DNA from: Hygrophila difformis
Lineage: Eukaryota; Streptophyta; Magnoliopsida; Lamiales; Acanthaceae
DNA: 64,000 nucleotides
Assembly: GCA_030278955.1 (NCBI GenBank)
Contig: JAOANR010000001.1
Span: 7,738,874 to 7,802,873 of the forward strand
Reading direction: 5' to 3'
A program made the translations under genes and the position numbers. Below are positions 19,092 through 32,583 of this stretch, piece after piece; positions within the stretch are counted from its first letter, which is position 1, and every line of letters starts with the position of its first letter. The notes below the pieces were generated by a model. The model was given only the letters and a program-made list of their open reading frames with translations. It did no database searches and had not been told where the DNA came from.

Positions 19092-21469
19092 ATGAGCGAA
19101 ACTGTGTTGTGGATAGATGATTTACGACCAATTGATTCAGTATACGTTTGCAGAATTTGCCATGAAGAAGAATTCGAGAGCTGTAAAGGCTTGGAGACTC
19201 CTTGCGCTTGCTCTGGAACTGTGAAGGTATGTGTGGATGTTTCAGTTTGCTCTTTCATTTTTCGTGTTTTTCTGCTTGGAAATTTGACGTTGTTTTTCAC
19301 TTGATCGTTACGATTTCTGAATTTTTCTCGAATATTTGCGTTTTCAGTTCGCGCACAGAGACTGCGTGCAGAGATGGTGTTATGAGAAGGGGAACACAAC
19401 TTGCGAAATTTGTTTACAGGTTAAAAAAAAGAAGAAAATTATAGGTTCTGTGATCACCATCAATACCTACTCCAGAAGACGATTATGATTTTGTCACTAT
19501 TTTGATGAATTTTTGAATTTTGTTCTTCTCGGACGGTTTAGAATTTGTTTCGGAAGCATTCTGTTTTCTTATTTATGAAGTCTTCCGTATTTTTCGGTTC
19601 CTTTGAACTGATTTTGGATTATCCAAGAGTCTCGCCTTCTCCAACTTCAAATCATCATTTTCCATTTCTCTGACCATATTTACATATGGAGAAAAGAAAA
19701 TAACTGTTCATAACTTCTGTAGAAGAATTTTCTGGATTTTAGTTTTTGGTGTTGATTTCATTAAAAAAAAAAAAAAAAAAAGATAAACAATAAAATAATA
19801 CTGTACATGAACCAGAACAAATATGTGTATCCGATGTAAAGTTTGGAAGGCAGAGGAATTTGTTTCTGTCACCGTCCCAACCCCCAACTGTCTTTCTTGG
19901 AGTGTAGGCCAGCTCCATCATCCATGTTAGGCCAGGGGCTGTTGCTTTTTTTCGATTGGAAGGAATGGGACATCGCTTGCTCTTATCCGCATACCTTCCC
20001 TTTTATATTCATTGCTTAAGTTTTGGCATTTTTTAGTCTCTGCATTCCCCATTCTATCATAACTTTACAAATAAGATAGTAGAATTCTATGATACTTTTT
20101 TTTTGTAATGTTAGTCTTATTGAAAGTCCCTTCTTCTCATTGTAGAAATTTGAACCTGGCTACGCATCTCCACCGCCTAAGAAGACAGAAATAATTGATG
20201 CAACAGTAACCATAAGGTATCAATTTGTCTTTTATCCTACTCTGGCCTTATCCATTGTCCATTCGTTAGTAACTTAGTATAAATGACACAGGCAGATACA
20301 CGAGGCCTATGAAAGTCTATCTTTGGCATATATTAAAAATCAACCGCCATTGATTATTGATGGTTCATCCAAGCATATTTCTTTATTGATGATTCATTCC
20401 TTGTTCTGACACAATTTATTGCATAATGCATGAATATTCCCTGTTTCATTGATGGCCGACCAGGATTAGATTTATATTTAAAATGGAGAAAATTGGATTT
20501 TGAAAATTGTTTGTTTGTGAAATTTGTTTAATAGGGCAACTTTGGAAGTGCCTAGAGATGACCAAGAAGGAAATGCAGGAGAGATTCTTGATGAGCATTC
20601 CGAGTGTGCATCTGCAGCCGATAGAAGTGCTGCTTGCTGCAGATCATTGGCTCTCATTGTAAGTTTTGTAGTAATGTTTCCAAGTCAAAATGCCCTAAAA
20701 AAAAAAAAGTTGTACTTTATGGACAGTTGGCGATAGGCACTTTCATTGACGCGTCAATTAATTATGGGATTTTTCTAGGAAGGGAAGAAAGCCAAAGTTA
20801 GCTTGTCTTAAAATTCTGTGAGTCAAAAGTCATGCCAGATAATGCCAAGGTGTTCTGTTCTTGATATACTCTTAAGACAAATGGAACTACAATGGGCTAG
20901 AGTTGCTGTATCTAATGTTCATCTAGGACCAGTTGTAGGCTACAAGACACTGAATCCACAGTTACTTTTTATAGTATTTTGCACTTTATTAACCTGTGCG
21001 GGTAATTTGATTGGAATTTGCAGCTTACAGCTCTTCTCCTGTTCAGACATTTGTTTGATGTTCTTATTGGGGGAGTGGGGAATTACCCTTTCTCACTTGT
21101 TACTGTAAGTTAACTACTTCCTTGCCATTACATGTGTGGTCCAAACAAGCATACCACCACTCAAGTCTCAATTCAAGTTTTCTTTATTGGATAGGTACTC
21201 ATAGCGAAGGCCAGTGGTATACTTGTTCCTATGTACGTACTGGTTCATGTAATATCTGCACTACACAACAGCATCAGGCATCATTATGAGGTCTCATCTT
21301 ACTGCCCTAGTGCACCTCTAATTTTTCCCACAGCTCAAATAGCTGGAGTACATTGCAGCGCACAATTTTATGCGCTGTATTTGTTTAGTTTAGCACTTAA
21401 TTATACTTTGTTTTCGTTTTCTCGTATCAGGTTTTTGATGGTGAAGATGAAGAGGCGCTCATACGATAG
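19092..21469 (+). CDS. RING-CH (MARCH-type) E3 ubiquitin ligase, membrane-bound
   Basis: Seven exons join to 205 aa: 19092-19226, 19348-19419, 20146-20216, 20535-20658, 21024-21104, 21195-21290 and 21431-21469, all GT-AG. The RING-CH finger is at about residues 17-69 in C4HC3 order: CRIC, then CAC, HRDC, and CEIC. Two hydrophobic segments follow: a leucine-rich stretch spanning exons 4-5 and one in exon 6 ([16 protein letters not shown]). These would anchor the protein in an endomembrane with the RING facing the cytosol. Family members pass ubiquitin from E2 enzymes to membrane proteins; the target is not deducible. It converges with MSH6, 425 bp away. Confidence 0.88.
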
Positions 21470-21893
21470 AGATACAATGCATTTTTTTTTTTTGGGTTGT
21501 CATTTTTTACACCTTCATACCCTATTGGAAAACAGATGAAAATATAGTCCACCCACAGAATGAAAAGCTTTTCCATTTTTTTTTTTCCCCTTTGTACTAG
21601 CAAAATGCTACACAAATGTTGAAATAACAGATGCAATAAATACCATCAATACCTTGCTTAGCTGAGTATTTCATTACCAAATGTTTAACAAAATTTACAT
21701 GTTCCCGACCAAGGCTAGCACCTATTTCAACATGGATAGTGGTTCAACTACCACATGAATTCACAAATTCCTTGCTCAATCAACTCAAAATTTGAATGAC
21801 CCGGAAAATCTGTGATCTTGTAACCAAAATTGTGCAATGCAAATGGCGAATCCAACGGCCATTATGCAAGTGGGTCGATGGTGTACAGGATTT

Positions 21894-24800
21894 CTAATGT
21901 TGTTCCAGTAGCAACCTTGCTTTATGTTGAAGGTTGGCTAAAGAAACAACTGTGTTGTCAGTTAAGGTACTGCAGTCTTTGCTAGCTGCAATTTTTACCA
22001 AGCTGATGATGATCAATGATGCCTTGTCTTCCCATTTGTGTGTGGATGAGTTGGGCATCTTGCAATAACTACGTTCAAAATCCCCAGACTTGGCCGCAGC
22101 CTTTCGTAATACGGTATCAGGGAGTCCTACAAAAGATTTCAATAACACACTCAAAAACCCATACCCAAATTCTCTCTTTTGTAAAGAGGCAAAAATCGAG
22201 GAACTTACCAGCTAAGCGAGCAACATTTACGCCATAACTTTTTGGGCATGCACCTGCTGTCAATTTGTAAAGGAAGATAACCTCCTCCAGACCCTGACCT
22301 CCCTTCCCAACTTGGCATGACATATGGCAGAGAGCGATCTGCACAAGTGTGAAATTGACGTCTATTATTGCCAAAATATTATAGTATAGTATTCTTCTAT
22401 TTACAGCATAACTATGAGATGAATCGTAGACATTTTAGAACCATTATCCTCCCTCTTCTGCAATAATGATGGTGAATTTTACGTTTTTGAGAATGATTAA
22501 TTTTTATCTGTAAGGCTTTCCTGTAAATGAAAAGCAAGATCTCAAATTTTCGTTCTTGTTTCAAACTAAGAGAAAATAACATACCTTGGGGTTGTTTTGG
22601 TAGTCAAAAGCCAACCTATGATAATGTGTAGAAAACATTCCACGACATTGCACTGTCTGAACAAAATATTCTAGAACTGAGGCACTGACATAAGAAATTT
22701 TCACAGTTAGCAATGTGGATGCCTATCAATTGGATCGTCAGAATAATTACTCCTACGCTAATAATGGGTTGTCACTCAGATGTCACATAATGCGAAAAAG
22801 TAACAAAAACCAAAATGCACATACGCAATGGCTTGCCCATCCGATGTTGATGTCCCTCTCCCGAGCTCATCCAATGCCACAAGTGAACTTCTGGTTGCTG
22901 TTGCCTACAGCCATTAACAGTATATTAGAATATGGCACATTTTCATTCTCATCAAAAAGTAATGTTAGCTTTTAAAGAATAGATACTACTAGTTCAGGAA
23001 TAGCAGTAAGTTGCGCTGAACTACAAGATCATCTCACCAGCATAGAAGCAGTTTCCAAAAGCTCTGTCAGAAATGTGCTCTGCCCAGCCATAATTTGATC
23101 TTTAGCACCCATTCGGACAAATATCCGGTCCACAGGGGACAGCTCAAAACTTTCTGCAGGCACATCTGCTCCTATCTGTGACAAATTGAAGCAAAATCAT
23201 TTGTAAAGAATGAATTACTACAAGAGCTACCTTGCTCCAAGCATGAAAATCGAACCTGTGCCAAAATGGTTGCCAAGCAAATTTGACGTAGAAGTGTAGA
23301 CTTCCCACCCATGTTAGGCCCAGTGAGAAGTATGAAGCTGGCATGGCCAGAACCACCCAATGTAATATCATTTGTAACAAAGGAGCACTCTCCCAAAGTA
23401 TCACTTCTCAGAATAGGATGCCCCAAACCTTTAGCAATTAGACATGGCGGTTCATCTGGATTCAATGCAGATAGAATTGGACGACATGTTTTCCCTTCAT
23501 AATGGTCACTTGCAATTGACAGGCTGATTAAAACATCTAGTTCTGAAAATAGAAGTCAAGCCCTCCACATTAGAATTCCCAATTACACATGTCAACTGCA
23601 TCTAAAGTGACGTGATTAATTGATAACAGCTGCAAGAGGGGATAAAACACTCCCCAGATATTTAGTGTTGGTACAATATTGTACAGATGCAATGTGTCTA
23701 AATAAGGTAGGACAATAATAGACAAACTCATACATATAGCTACCCCCTAGGTCCATGTACATTCTATCTCAGGATCATATCATACATGACAACAGCCATA
23801 TTTTAAGAATTTTAGGCGGGTATTTTATACAGAAATACAAGATTCCAGTAATATGGGTTTTCACAGCCTGCATTTGCACAATAATTATATTTACTGGAAT
23901 GAAAGGTGAAATCAATTGTTTTCCTCAACAGGTCAAAGAAACAAAACCAAGAAACAATGTCGAGGAGGCAAATATTCCTCTGACAGTGAGAAAGGAGAGT
24001 CTGGTAAGGAAACTAGACATTCACATAATGTATATTAGTAAAACTGAACAAAGCCTGTAAGCTACAAGGGAATTAATACCTGCAATAGTAGAAACCATCT
24101 GTCTCCATTTACAGTGATTCTCACAAAACCGTGCAGTTAACCTCTGAAGAATGCACTTCAATTTTTGTTCTTTTTCAGATTCAGCATGAGAAAGCTCACC
24201 CAATAGCTTTTTAATCATTGGTGTCCAGTATCGATAGAAACCCTAAAATCAATAATTCCCAAGGGGAAAAGAATTAGATCCACATAAGCAAGAATGGCTA
24301 AGTTTATAGACCAACATGAAAAAGGCAAACAGTACAAAAAATAGGCTCAAATTTAAGACCAAGAAATATACCAATTTCAGAAAAAATAGAACATCTACAT
24401 TTGTCTTATGTAATCGTTCCAACAATAACATAGAAAAGGAAGAAATAGAGAATAAATAAACATGCTTTAATAATAATAATAATAATAGTAATAATAATAA
24501 TAAAAAAATAAATAAATACATGAAAAACGCAGTATACCTTCTTGGATGATTTTAACTCATATTCCTTTGGGATGGAATGTGATAAGTCTTCAGGCATTTC
24601 CAAAAGATAGGTGTCCTTTCCAATTGTTACATAACAAATCTACAATATACCCAAATAAACGTTAATTGACTGTTCCAAAGGAACTAAGATCTTAAAACAG
24701 GGCAATTAAGAAGTGCTTACAGATGCATCTCCAAGTAACTCGCGTTGTTCCTTTAGATGCTTTTGAAGATCTGATTCAATGTCCTTAACATTTTGGCATG

Positions 24801-27800
24801 CAGAATCATACTCGGTATCAGCTCCTTCTCGAGGTATCACACGTCCAGATTGATATGCTTCCTCCCAATCAAATGCATCCTTGAAATAACTCAAAGCTGT
24901 ATCAACATCAGGGGTCCCAGCACCTGGATGAAAAAATATCGTAAATATATGCAAATAATCAAAGATATGATGTTGAAGAATTTGTTTTGCTCGTACCAGA
25001 CATTAATAAATGATTCAACAGTCCAGACTTCACAGTCCTTAATATGGAACCAAAGGAAGAGCATGCATGAACCATCATTTCACACCCGCGTAAAACTGAA
25101 ATGAACTCATGAAGCTGTTTCTTTGCTGCATCCTCATAGAGAACAACCTTACTCGCATTCCTGCCATTACCTTCACTATATCCACCCAAAATCACAAAGA
25201 GCAGTTAATGAACATACTGAATTTAAATGACAAGAAAATTAGGATATGTTAAGGCATTGCAAGTTGCAACCACACCTTCCAGCAAAGATGCGTGCAAGCA
25301 AGCGTTCCATATCAGGGAGCCTGGATATCTCCTTTCGAAAGTTAAGCACATGTGGTTGATTAACCCCCTGAAAAAGGAATGGTTGGTGAAAAAATAATAC
25401 ATATACTTCTCAGGCAGCCCAGTAACATGAATGAACTTGTAGAACATGAAATGTGCCAAAGATAAATGAAGAACACCCATGAGTAAAGTCAAAATGATGT
25501 TCATAAAGAGTGCATTTCTGGAGTAAATTCATCAAGAAAGTGAATGATCATAAACAAATGGAATTATGGATTAAAAGAAATGTTGAAAACTTGAATCCTA
25601 CGTTTGCTCAAATAAAAATGGGAAGGAAACGCTTCAATGTCAAAATACCTTCAATTCTGCGATGGCATCCTGCCGTTCTTTAATTGACTCAATATGATAC
25701 AAGGGTCTAGCAAGCCATGTTCTAAGCAATCTTTTACCAAAAGCTGTGGCACAATGATTGAGTTGAGAGTATAATGTACTGCAGTTATCACAAATCATGA
25801 GTCAGGCAAAAACTTTAGATGACAATCCAGCTTTTAAAGAATAACATATAACATACTCCAAGTTACCCAGATGAATCTCCATTTCTATTGTTTTCAAATA
25901 TTTCAAGGTTTTCCAGTGCAGCTGCATCGAGAACCATATATGGTTTCTGAGTATTACGAAACCCAGAACATGGAAGCAGCTCAAACTTCGCAAATCTGAG
26001 AAGAGTTTCATCCAGAAAAGCCTGCCTCAGGTAGAAAAGAGCACCTCCAAGGGCTGAGAGTGCTAAACTTCCATTTTCTTCATCATGCACAAGGTGTGAT
26101 AATAAATTGGGTAGAGAATTTGCATCACCCTTTTCCAAGGAAGAATCACTTGGTCGCACAGTTGTTTCACTCATAGCTGAATAGCAAGAATGGTCACGAA
26201 AGTGGCGATAGATATTTTTAACTTCTTGAACAGTTTTGTCGGCATCCCAAAATTCAGACATAGGGGTCAACTCATTAACCAGAGGATTTCTTGTATGTCT
26301 AAACAGTGCCCTTTCAGTCTCAGTACACAACTTCTTAGCAGGTTTTATAATCTCCACTGGCCTCAACTCAGCCAATAAACAACATAATGAACTGCAATCC
26401 GCATCATCCTTGAACTAATACAAAAATAAGCATACTCAATCCTACAGATAAGTGTATTTAACACAACAAAAATGTAAAACATGAACAGCAGCCACAGGCA
26501 TGTGAGAATTAACAATCCTCAGGTGCAGGCAAATAAGGAAAAGCAAAGGTAATCAACTAGCATTTCATACTAAACACTGGTTTTGAAACCTGAAACCTAC
26601 CCGTGCCATACAAAAAATGGTGATGTATGAAATATCCCTTAGTAGTCCATTGAAAAGGCTAATATGTATGCAAATATGCACAATAAAATAGATTGTAGAC
26701 ACCACAAAATAATAATACGCGTGATACATTAGCACCATTGAAGCAAATGAAGCTCCCAATATGCAAGAACTGAGATACAAGCAAGTTATTCCTGCTAACC
26801 TGCCCAAGGATAATTTTGCTTGTTGCAACATCAACGATACAGATACCAAAGATGTGAGATCCCAGTAGGCACGTTGACATTTGACAACTCTCAGTCACCG
26901 CCATCAGATAAGATGCTTCAGGATTTGCTGACAACATTTCCCCCTCTGTTAGAGTTCCTTTTGTGACCACACCACATATCTCACGTGTCACAACCTGAAA
27001 AGAGATTGGCAAAATAAATCATGCCCAAGGCACAATTATATGACACTGTAAAAGAAAATTGGCACATAACTGATACACCAGTGTTTGAATCACCTTATCT
27101 TTAGAACCCTCCTCTTTCCGACGAAGCTCAAGCTGCTTAGGTGTCTCTGTTTGCTCCACCACAAGAACCCGATACCCCTGTAAACTAGAAAATATACTTT
27201 AGAAAATCTGCCATTCAAACATGGGAGAAATTAAACACCTTTATCACATCGATTATGCTTATATCATGGGACAACCTTTATTGCCAGCTTCTCCACATTT
27301 ACTGAAAAGTTTTTCTCTGGAAATCCACAGTGAGGCTGCTCCCCCTATACGAATTTGCAGACTATCAGATGGAACTTTTCAGAAAGTAATTGAGTGCCTC
27401 GACATTGATTTATAGAGTACAAAGCTATAATGGGGTTATCAAAATTCCTCTGCTTTGCAATCACTGAATCCAGTACCTTCATATACTGTAAACCAAGTTC
27501 TTTAGCGCCAACATGTGCATCCATTTCAAAAAGTTCATAAAATTTGCCCATCTGGCCGAACAATGAAAATAGCTATCAAATGTCAGCAAGACAAAGAATG
27601 AATAGCACGACATTGAAACTCCAGAGATCATGGGTGAACAAGTATATCACCTTGAAAAAGAGAACTTTGTCCATATTCTTTGATTTAAATTCCCACCATT
27701 GCCTCTAAAATTATAACATACATCAGACAAAACTGTTAGAAGATATCCTCAAATATCTATAAACAGCCCATGAAATGCCCAAATACCTGGCCACCAGTTA

Positions 27801-29383
27801 AGCTTTTTACGAAATTTGGAGGCAAGTAAAGGGTCCTTGGGTCATAATTTGCATCTCCAGGGCGCCTTCTACTTGCATCCCGGCGATCTCTGTTTCATTT
27901 GAAGAAAGGAAATCAATGTAGTATGCAATAATGCTAGAGAATTATTTATGCAACCACCACAAATTGTATGTGAAGTTGGAAGCATAGTAACCACAGAATC
28001 TTCTAGCAGCTTATCTATTTAACATGATCATATGTATTTTAGACTTACATCTCAAGGAAGTGCAACTTCCCTGCTTCACGTGCTGCAAATCGATCTGGTG
28101 CATCTCCTGTTATAGGGCTATCCAGAAGAGAAGTCTTCACATCTACGTTAATATTTATCCAATATGTAAGCTCACTACTTACTCAGCACATTGTAGTATA
28201 CACTGACTAATTTGGAAAGGATTCAAATTAAATTAAGAGGACAATGGTATCATGGTTACAATATAACAATGTAAACCAAAGAACATGGCAATTCGGAGCC
28301 TAAGACCTCTTTCCGAACAAAATAATAACCATCAGACTTCTGCTCACTCTCAAATGCTGGCACAGCAGTAATCAAAGTAAACAATGTGCATAGAACAATT
28401 TGAAAGGAGTTTGTCCTGTCTGACACAGTAGTCTAATGCACTTATTTAAAATTATATAAAATATGAACCACCTAATGTTAGGATTCAAGCAAATCCTATT
28501 GTGCCAGAAGATATTTCCTGTCTGCCATCATATATTCATGTCACTTACTATCAGCTCTAATTTTTTTAGTATGCTCAACCAGCTTCTCTGCATTAGGAAT
28601 ACCATTCTTACGCTTCAGTTCTTCACAAATCCTGTTCTTTTTAGTCGAAGTAGACCCTATTTGCTCTTCTTTATCCACCTTTCGTTTCCTGGAGCTGACA
28701 TTTTTCTTAGAACCACGTCGTCCACTTTCCACTTCTTCCAATTCCAGATCTGTATTCTCAGAACCATCGTCATCCACAACCATTTCATTCTTCACTCCTC
28801 CTACCCAATCCCCATCATCAGAATCATCTTCTAGTTCTTTGTGATCCTCCTCCTCCTCTTCTTCATCTTCGACCAAAGAAATTTTTCTCAGCCTCCGGAG
28901 CTTCTTTTTTTCAGGTTCTCCAACCCACTCAATTTTCTCCTCTAAAAGATCTAACGTCTCCTCCTCAGCATCATCATACTGCACCAAATGCTTTCCCGAG
29001 GCCTTATCAAACGACTTCACGCGACCTTCGTACCATATCTTATCCAACGGCCAATAAACCCTGATCCTCCTATCCACAACCTCCGCGCCGTATGATTTCT
29101 TATCCGAGATAGGGTTTCCTGGAGAAGAAGAAGCCAATTTCGGAGATATCACCAGGACAGGCTTGCGCTTGGACTGCAGAGGCGAAGGAGTGATCGGGCT
29201 CGTCGCTGCATTAGGGTTAGGATTTTTCTTGGAAAGAACGGGCGATGGTGACGGCGAAGGAGACGAATCCGGCTTCTTGCAAAAAAATGCAGTGATTTGA
29301 CGCTGTGGATTCACCAACGGCGAACGTCCACTGCTCGCCTTCTTCATCGGAGCCACTCGGTTGCACCAAAAGGGATTGGACAA
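21894..29383 (-). CDS. MSH6: DNA mismatch repair protein MSH6
   Basis: Twenty-one exons, all GT-AG, total 3894 nt (1297 aa), about the size of plant MSH6. Exon 1 is 28549-29383; later exons include 25867-26414, 23256-23542 and the last, 21894-22126. The N-terminus has a PCNA-binding box (QRQITAFF), a proline-serine linker and a Tudor-like domain (VVDRRIRVYWPLDKIWYEGRV), a plant MSH6 signature. The mismatch-reading loop GKFYELFEMDA follows. The ATPase has Walker A GPNMGGKST and Walker B LVALDELGRGTSTSDG. MSH6 pairs with MSH2 to recognise base mismatches and short loops. Translation may instead start at the second ATG (29347). An E2F-type site lies 134 bp upstream. Confidence 0.95.
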
Positions 29384-29784
29384 TAGAATCAGATAACCCT
29401 AACGAGGAGCAACAAACAGATTCTATGCCAAAAAGAGCGCAGAAATTTTAAATATGAGAGGAAGAGCCACTGAAGCAGAGGCGGGAATGAAGATAGCGAA
29501 GCGCGTCGTCGGCGTTTTTTGGCGGGAAGGTTGGGTGTGAGCTCGAGGTAATGCCCCTGTGGTCGCGGCGCGTGCTCTTCAACCTCCGATTTATTTCATT
29601 TTGGGCCAAATCAATTTTTCTGAAGGCCCAAAAATTAGAAATACCCAATTTTTGGCCCAGTCAATAAAATCCAACTTTCTACTGCTGTTCATCTGGTCTG
29701 CCATTACTGCCAGTAACCGAATTGTTAGACCAGAGATCTCCTTCAATGGATACCTTCTACCAATAATGTCCTTTCGGAATTCCA
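29384..29784. promoter_or_regulatory. Shared promoter between MSH6 and the PPR gene, with E2F-type site
   Basis: The ~400-bp gap separates two divergent start codons. TTTTGGCGGGAAGG at 29517-29530 fits the plant E2F consensus (TTTSSCGC-type). A second GGCGGGAA lies at 29480-29487. No clear TATA box is seen on either side. Confidence 0.6.
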
Positions 29785-31677
29785 TTGCTTTCTTTTCACT
29801 TATTGTTTTGCAATTTCATCCTATTTAATGGCAACCCGATGTCTTTTCGATTAAGGAATTCGCGGAAATCGGCCCTCCTCCCTAAATCCGTGCAGATCTC
29901 AACTTACCTGGACGGAAATGGCGGACAATTCCACGGAAGCTCCGAGCTATACTCTTCCAGTAACGGGCAAATCACGGCGTTACGAGGGGGAAGAATTCAA
30001 GGAAAGCAAGTTAACAGTAGCTCTTTGTCCATGTGTTTTCTGCTTAATTCTTTTACTCATAGTAGCTTCTATAGTGCTCGTTGTCAAATTCCGTTTATTT
30101 TGCCACACGCCTCTTCACTCTGTGCTATTCAAGAAAACTTGCAGATAATGGGGCAACAAAATTACTTGAATCCAAAAAAATTGTCATGTAGCTTGAGTAA
30201 ATTTAGGCTCTTTTGTACTGATGTTGATTCTGGACGTGTTGATACTGATGTTGAGAGTGTGGATTTAGTTGATGATAACCCTAAATTTGAAATTGATGTA
30301 GAGGAGGTGGAAAGGGTTTGTAGAGTGATCAATGAAACGTTTGCTGTAGATAGGAATATGGAGGCTGTATTGGATGAGTGTGGGGTGGATTTGAATCATG
30401 AATTGGTGTTGGCTGTGTTGGATAGGTTTAAGCATGCTCGGAAACCTGCATTTCGGTTTTTTTACTGGGCTGCAGAGCAGCCCGGGTTCAGTCATGATTC
30501 AAGAACTTATAACGCAATTATGAATGTGCTGGGAAAGACTAGACAGTTTGAGACTATGGTGATGGTACTTGAAGAAATGGGTGAGAAGGGGTTGCTCACA
30601 ATGGAGACTTTTATTATTAGTATAAAAGCTTTTGCTGCTGCCAAAGAGAGGAAAAGGGCTGTTGGGGTGTTCGATTTGATGAAGAAACATAAGTATAAAG
30701 TGAGCGTTGAAACAATCAACTGTTTACTAGATGCACTCGGAAGGGCAAAGCTTGTGAAGGAAGCTCAGGTGTTGTTTGAGAAGTTGGAGTTGAAGTTTGC
30801 CCCAAATTTAAAGACATACACTGCTTTGCTCAACGGTTGGTGTACGGTGAAGAATTTGCTTGAAGCTGGGAGGACATGGAATGAGATGATTGAAAATGGT
30901 TTTAAACCAGACATTGTTGCTCACAACATAATGATTGAAGGGCTGTTAAGGATTAACAAACAGTCAGACGCAGTCAAATTGTTTGAGGTGATGAAATCTA
31001 AAGGTCCACCTCCGAATGTGAGGAGCTATACAATCTTAATCAATTATCTCTGCAAACATGGTCACATGAAGGAAGCCTTTGATCTCTTCACTGATATGCT
31101 GAATTCCAGTTGTCGGCCGGATGCTGCTTTATATACTTGTTTAATTACAGGCTTTGCAAAACAAAAGAAGATGGATATGGTGTACCGGTGTTTGGAAGAG
31201 ATGAGGGAGCAAGGATGCCCACCTGATGGGCGGACATATAATGCTCTGATCAAGATGATGACAAGTCGACATAATCCAGATGATGCAGTTAAGATATATA
31301 AGAAGATGATCAAAAGCAACATACAACCATCGATTCACACCTACAACATGATCATGAAGTCATACTTTTTTGCGAGAGATTATGAAATGGGATGTGCTGC
31401 TTGGGAGGAGATGAAGAAGAATGGTTGCTGTCCAGATGAAAACTCATACACCATTCTCATCGGAGGGCTTATAAGACAGGGAAAATCCGATGAGGCTTGT
31501 AAGTATTTGGAAGAAATGATACACAAAGGGATGAAGGCGCCTCAGATTGATTACAGGAAGTTTGCCCCTGCGCTCTCCCGGGATGGACTGAATGTGATGC
31601 AGCGCTTAGCTCAAAAGACGAAACTATCTGGAAACCTGGGCTTAGCGAATCTCTTTGAAAGGTTGCAGAGATGGTAA
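29785..31677 (+). CDS. P-class pentatricopeptide repeat protein, probably mitochondrial
   Basis: A single intronless ORF of 630 aa. The first ~170 residues are a basic, serine-rich targeting region. From about residue 210 the protein is tandem 35-residue helical repeats with typical starts (TYNAIMNVLGK, TYTALLNGWC, SYTILINYLC, LYTCLITGFAK, TYNALIKMM, TYNMIMKSYF, SYTILIGGLI). No E, DYW or SMR extension follows, so it is P-class. These proteins bind organellar RNA and act in its stability, splicing or translation. It resembles the Arabidopsis At3g62470 group of mitochondrial PPR proteins. Translation may begin at the second in-frame ATG (29839). The RNA target is unknown. Confidence 0.88.
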   Translation: MLSFHLLFCNFILFNGNPMSFRLRNSRKSALLPKSVQISTYLDGNGGQFHGSSELYSSSNGQITALRGGRIQGKQVNSSSLSMCFLLNSFTHSSFYSARCQIPFILPHASSLCAIQENLQIMGQQNYLNPKKLSCSLSKFRLFCTDVDSGRVDTDVESVDLVDDNPKFEIDVEEVERVCRVINETFAVDRNMEAVLDECGVDLNHELVLAVLDRFKHARKPAFRFFYWAAEQPGFSHDSRTYNAIMNVLGKTRQFETMVMVLEEMGEKGLLTMETFIISIKAFAAAKERKRAVGVFDLMKKHKYKVSVETINCLLDALGRAKLVKEAQVLFEKLELKFAPNLKTYTALLNGWCTVKNLLEAGRTWNEMIENGFKPDIVAHNIMIEGLLRINKQSDAVKLFEVMKSKGPPPNVRSYTILINYLCKHGHMKEAFDLFTDMLNSSCRPDAALYTCLITGFAKQKKMDMVYRCLEEMREQGCPPDGRTYNALIKMMTSRHNPDDAVKIYKKMIKSNIQPSIHTYNMIMKSYFFARDYEMGCAAWEEMKKNGCCPDENSYTILIGGLIRQGKSDEACKYLEEMIHKGMKAPQIDYRKFAPALSRDGLNVMQRLAQKTKLSGNLGLANLFERLQRW

Positions 31678-32583
31678 AAAGTAGTACTCTTACTGGATGA
31701 CCGAATCACCTTACCAGATTTGGACCTATAGAGTTTTGGTGTTGAAAACACTTAAAATTTGTTGTTTAAGGGGGTTGTAAATTGTTGCTACTCCAAGCCT
31801 GTGTACCGTAAAATTCTTTGAAATGCCAGTTTTTTATTTCAAAAAGTTCTTTGTAATAAAGATGCACAAAGAAGTAAATATAATCTCAAACTTCAGTGCA
31901 TTGTAATACATTTAAAACAGCCACTCCGACTGTCATACCAGTTTAGCCTCTTCTCCAACATTTTTAAGTCTACAAAGTGCTTCACATGCCTTTTTCTCAA
32001 GACTGGTGGTGTCTGCCTGTAAGACCAGGCAAAAGGAGAATGTAAGAGTCTATATTCAACATGAAAAACAATAATTAAATAGTTATTTTTTTGCAGGCAG
32101 AGACCAACAACACTTACTTTTTCTAGACAAACCGACTGTTTCAATGTTTCTCCAAATACTTTCAGGAATCAGTGAAATATCTTCAGCAGGAGAATAAAGA
32201 CACACGCTGGCAATGAGAGCTAAAGAGAATTGTGTCAAGGGGCCATCGCATGTGGGTTGTGCCAGTGTTGTCAAACAATGTAGAATAGTGTCCGTGGCTC
32301 TAAGAAACGACTGCAATTTACCCCCTCTCGGCAAAGGGTATATAAAATACCAGTTTTTTATTCCAAATTGTGCAAGAAGATGGATGGTACATACTGACAG
32401 AAAGAAATGCTTGCATCTTTTCAGATACAAACCATTGCCATTCCAAAATTTCCTACATATTGTTTACCTCTGGTCTCTGCTACACAACCTTTAAAAAAAA
32501 ACTTGTGTCACCATGAGTCATTGTCACATAACTAAAGGACACAGGTATGTGCTATCATCAGATAATATCTATATGAACATAGA
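31678..32583. other. 3' flanks of converging PPR and CKI1-like genes
   Basis: I see no additional gene. This is likely 3' UTR from both sides. Confidence 0.55.

Noticed and set aside
22016..22237. Plus-strand ORFs across 21.9-29.4 kb
   Set aside because: They are antisense to MSH6 exons and introns, whose exon model sums to a complete protein.
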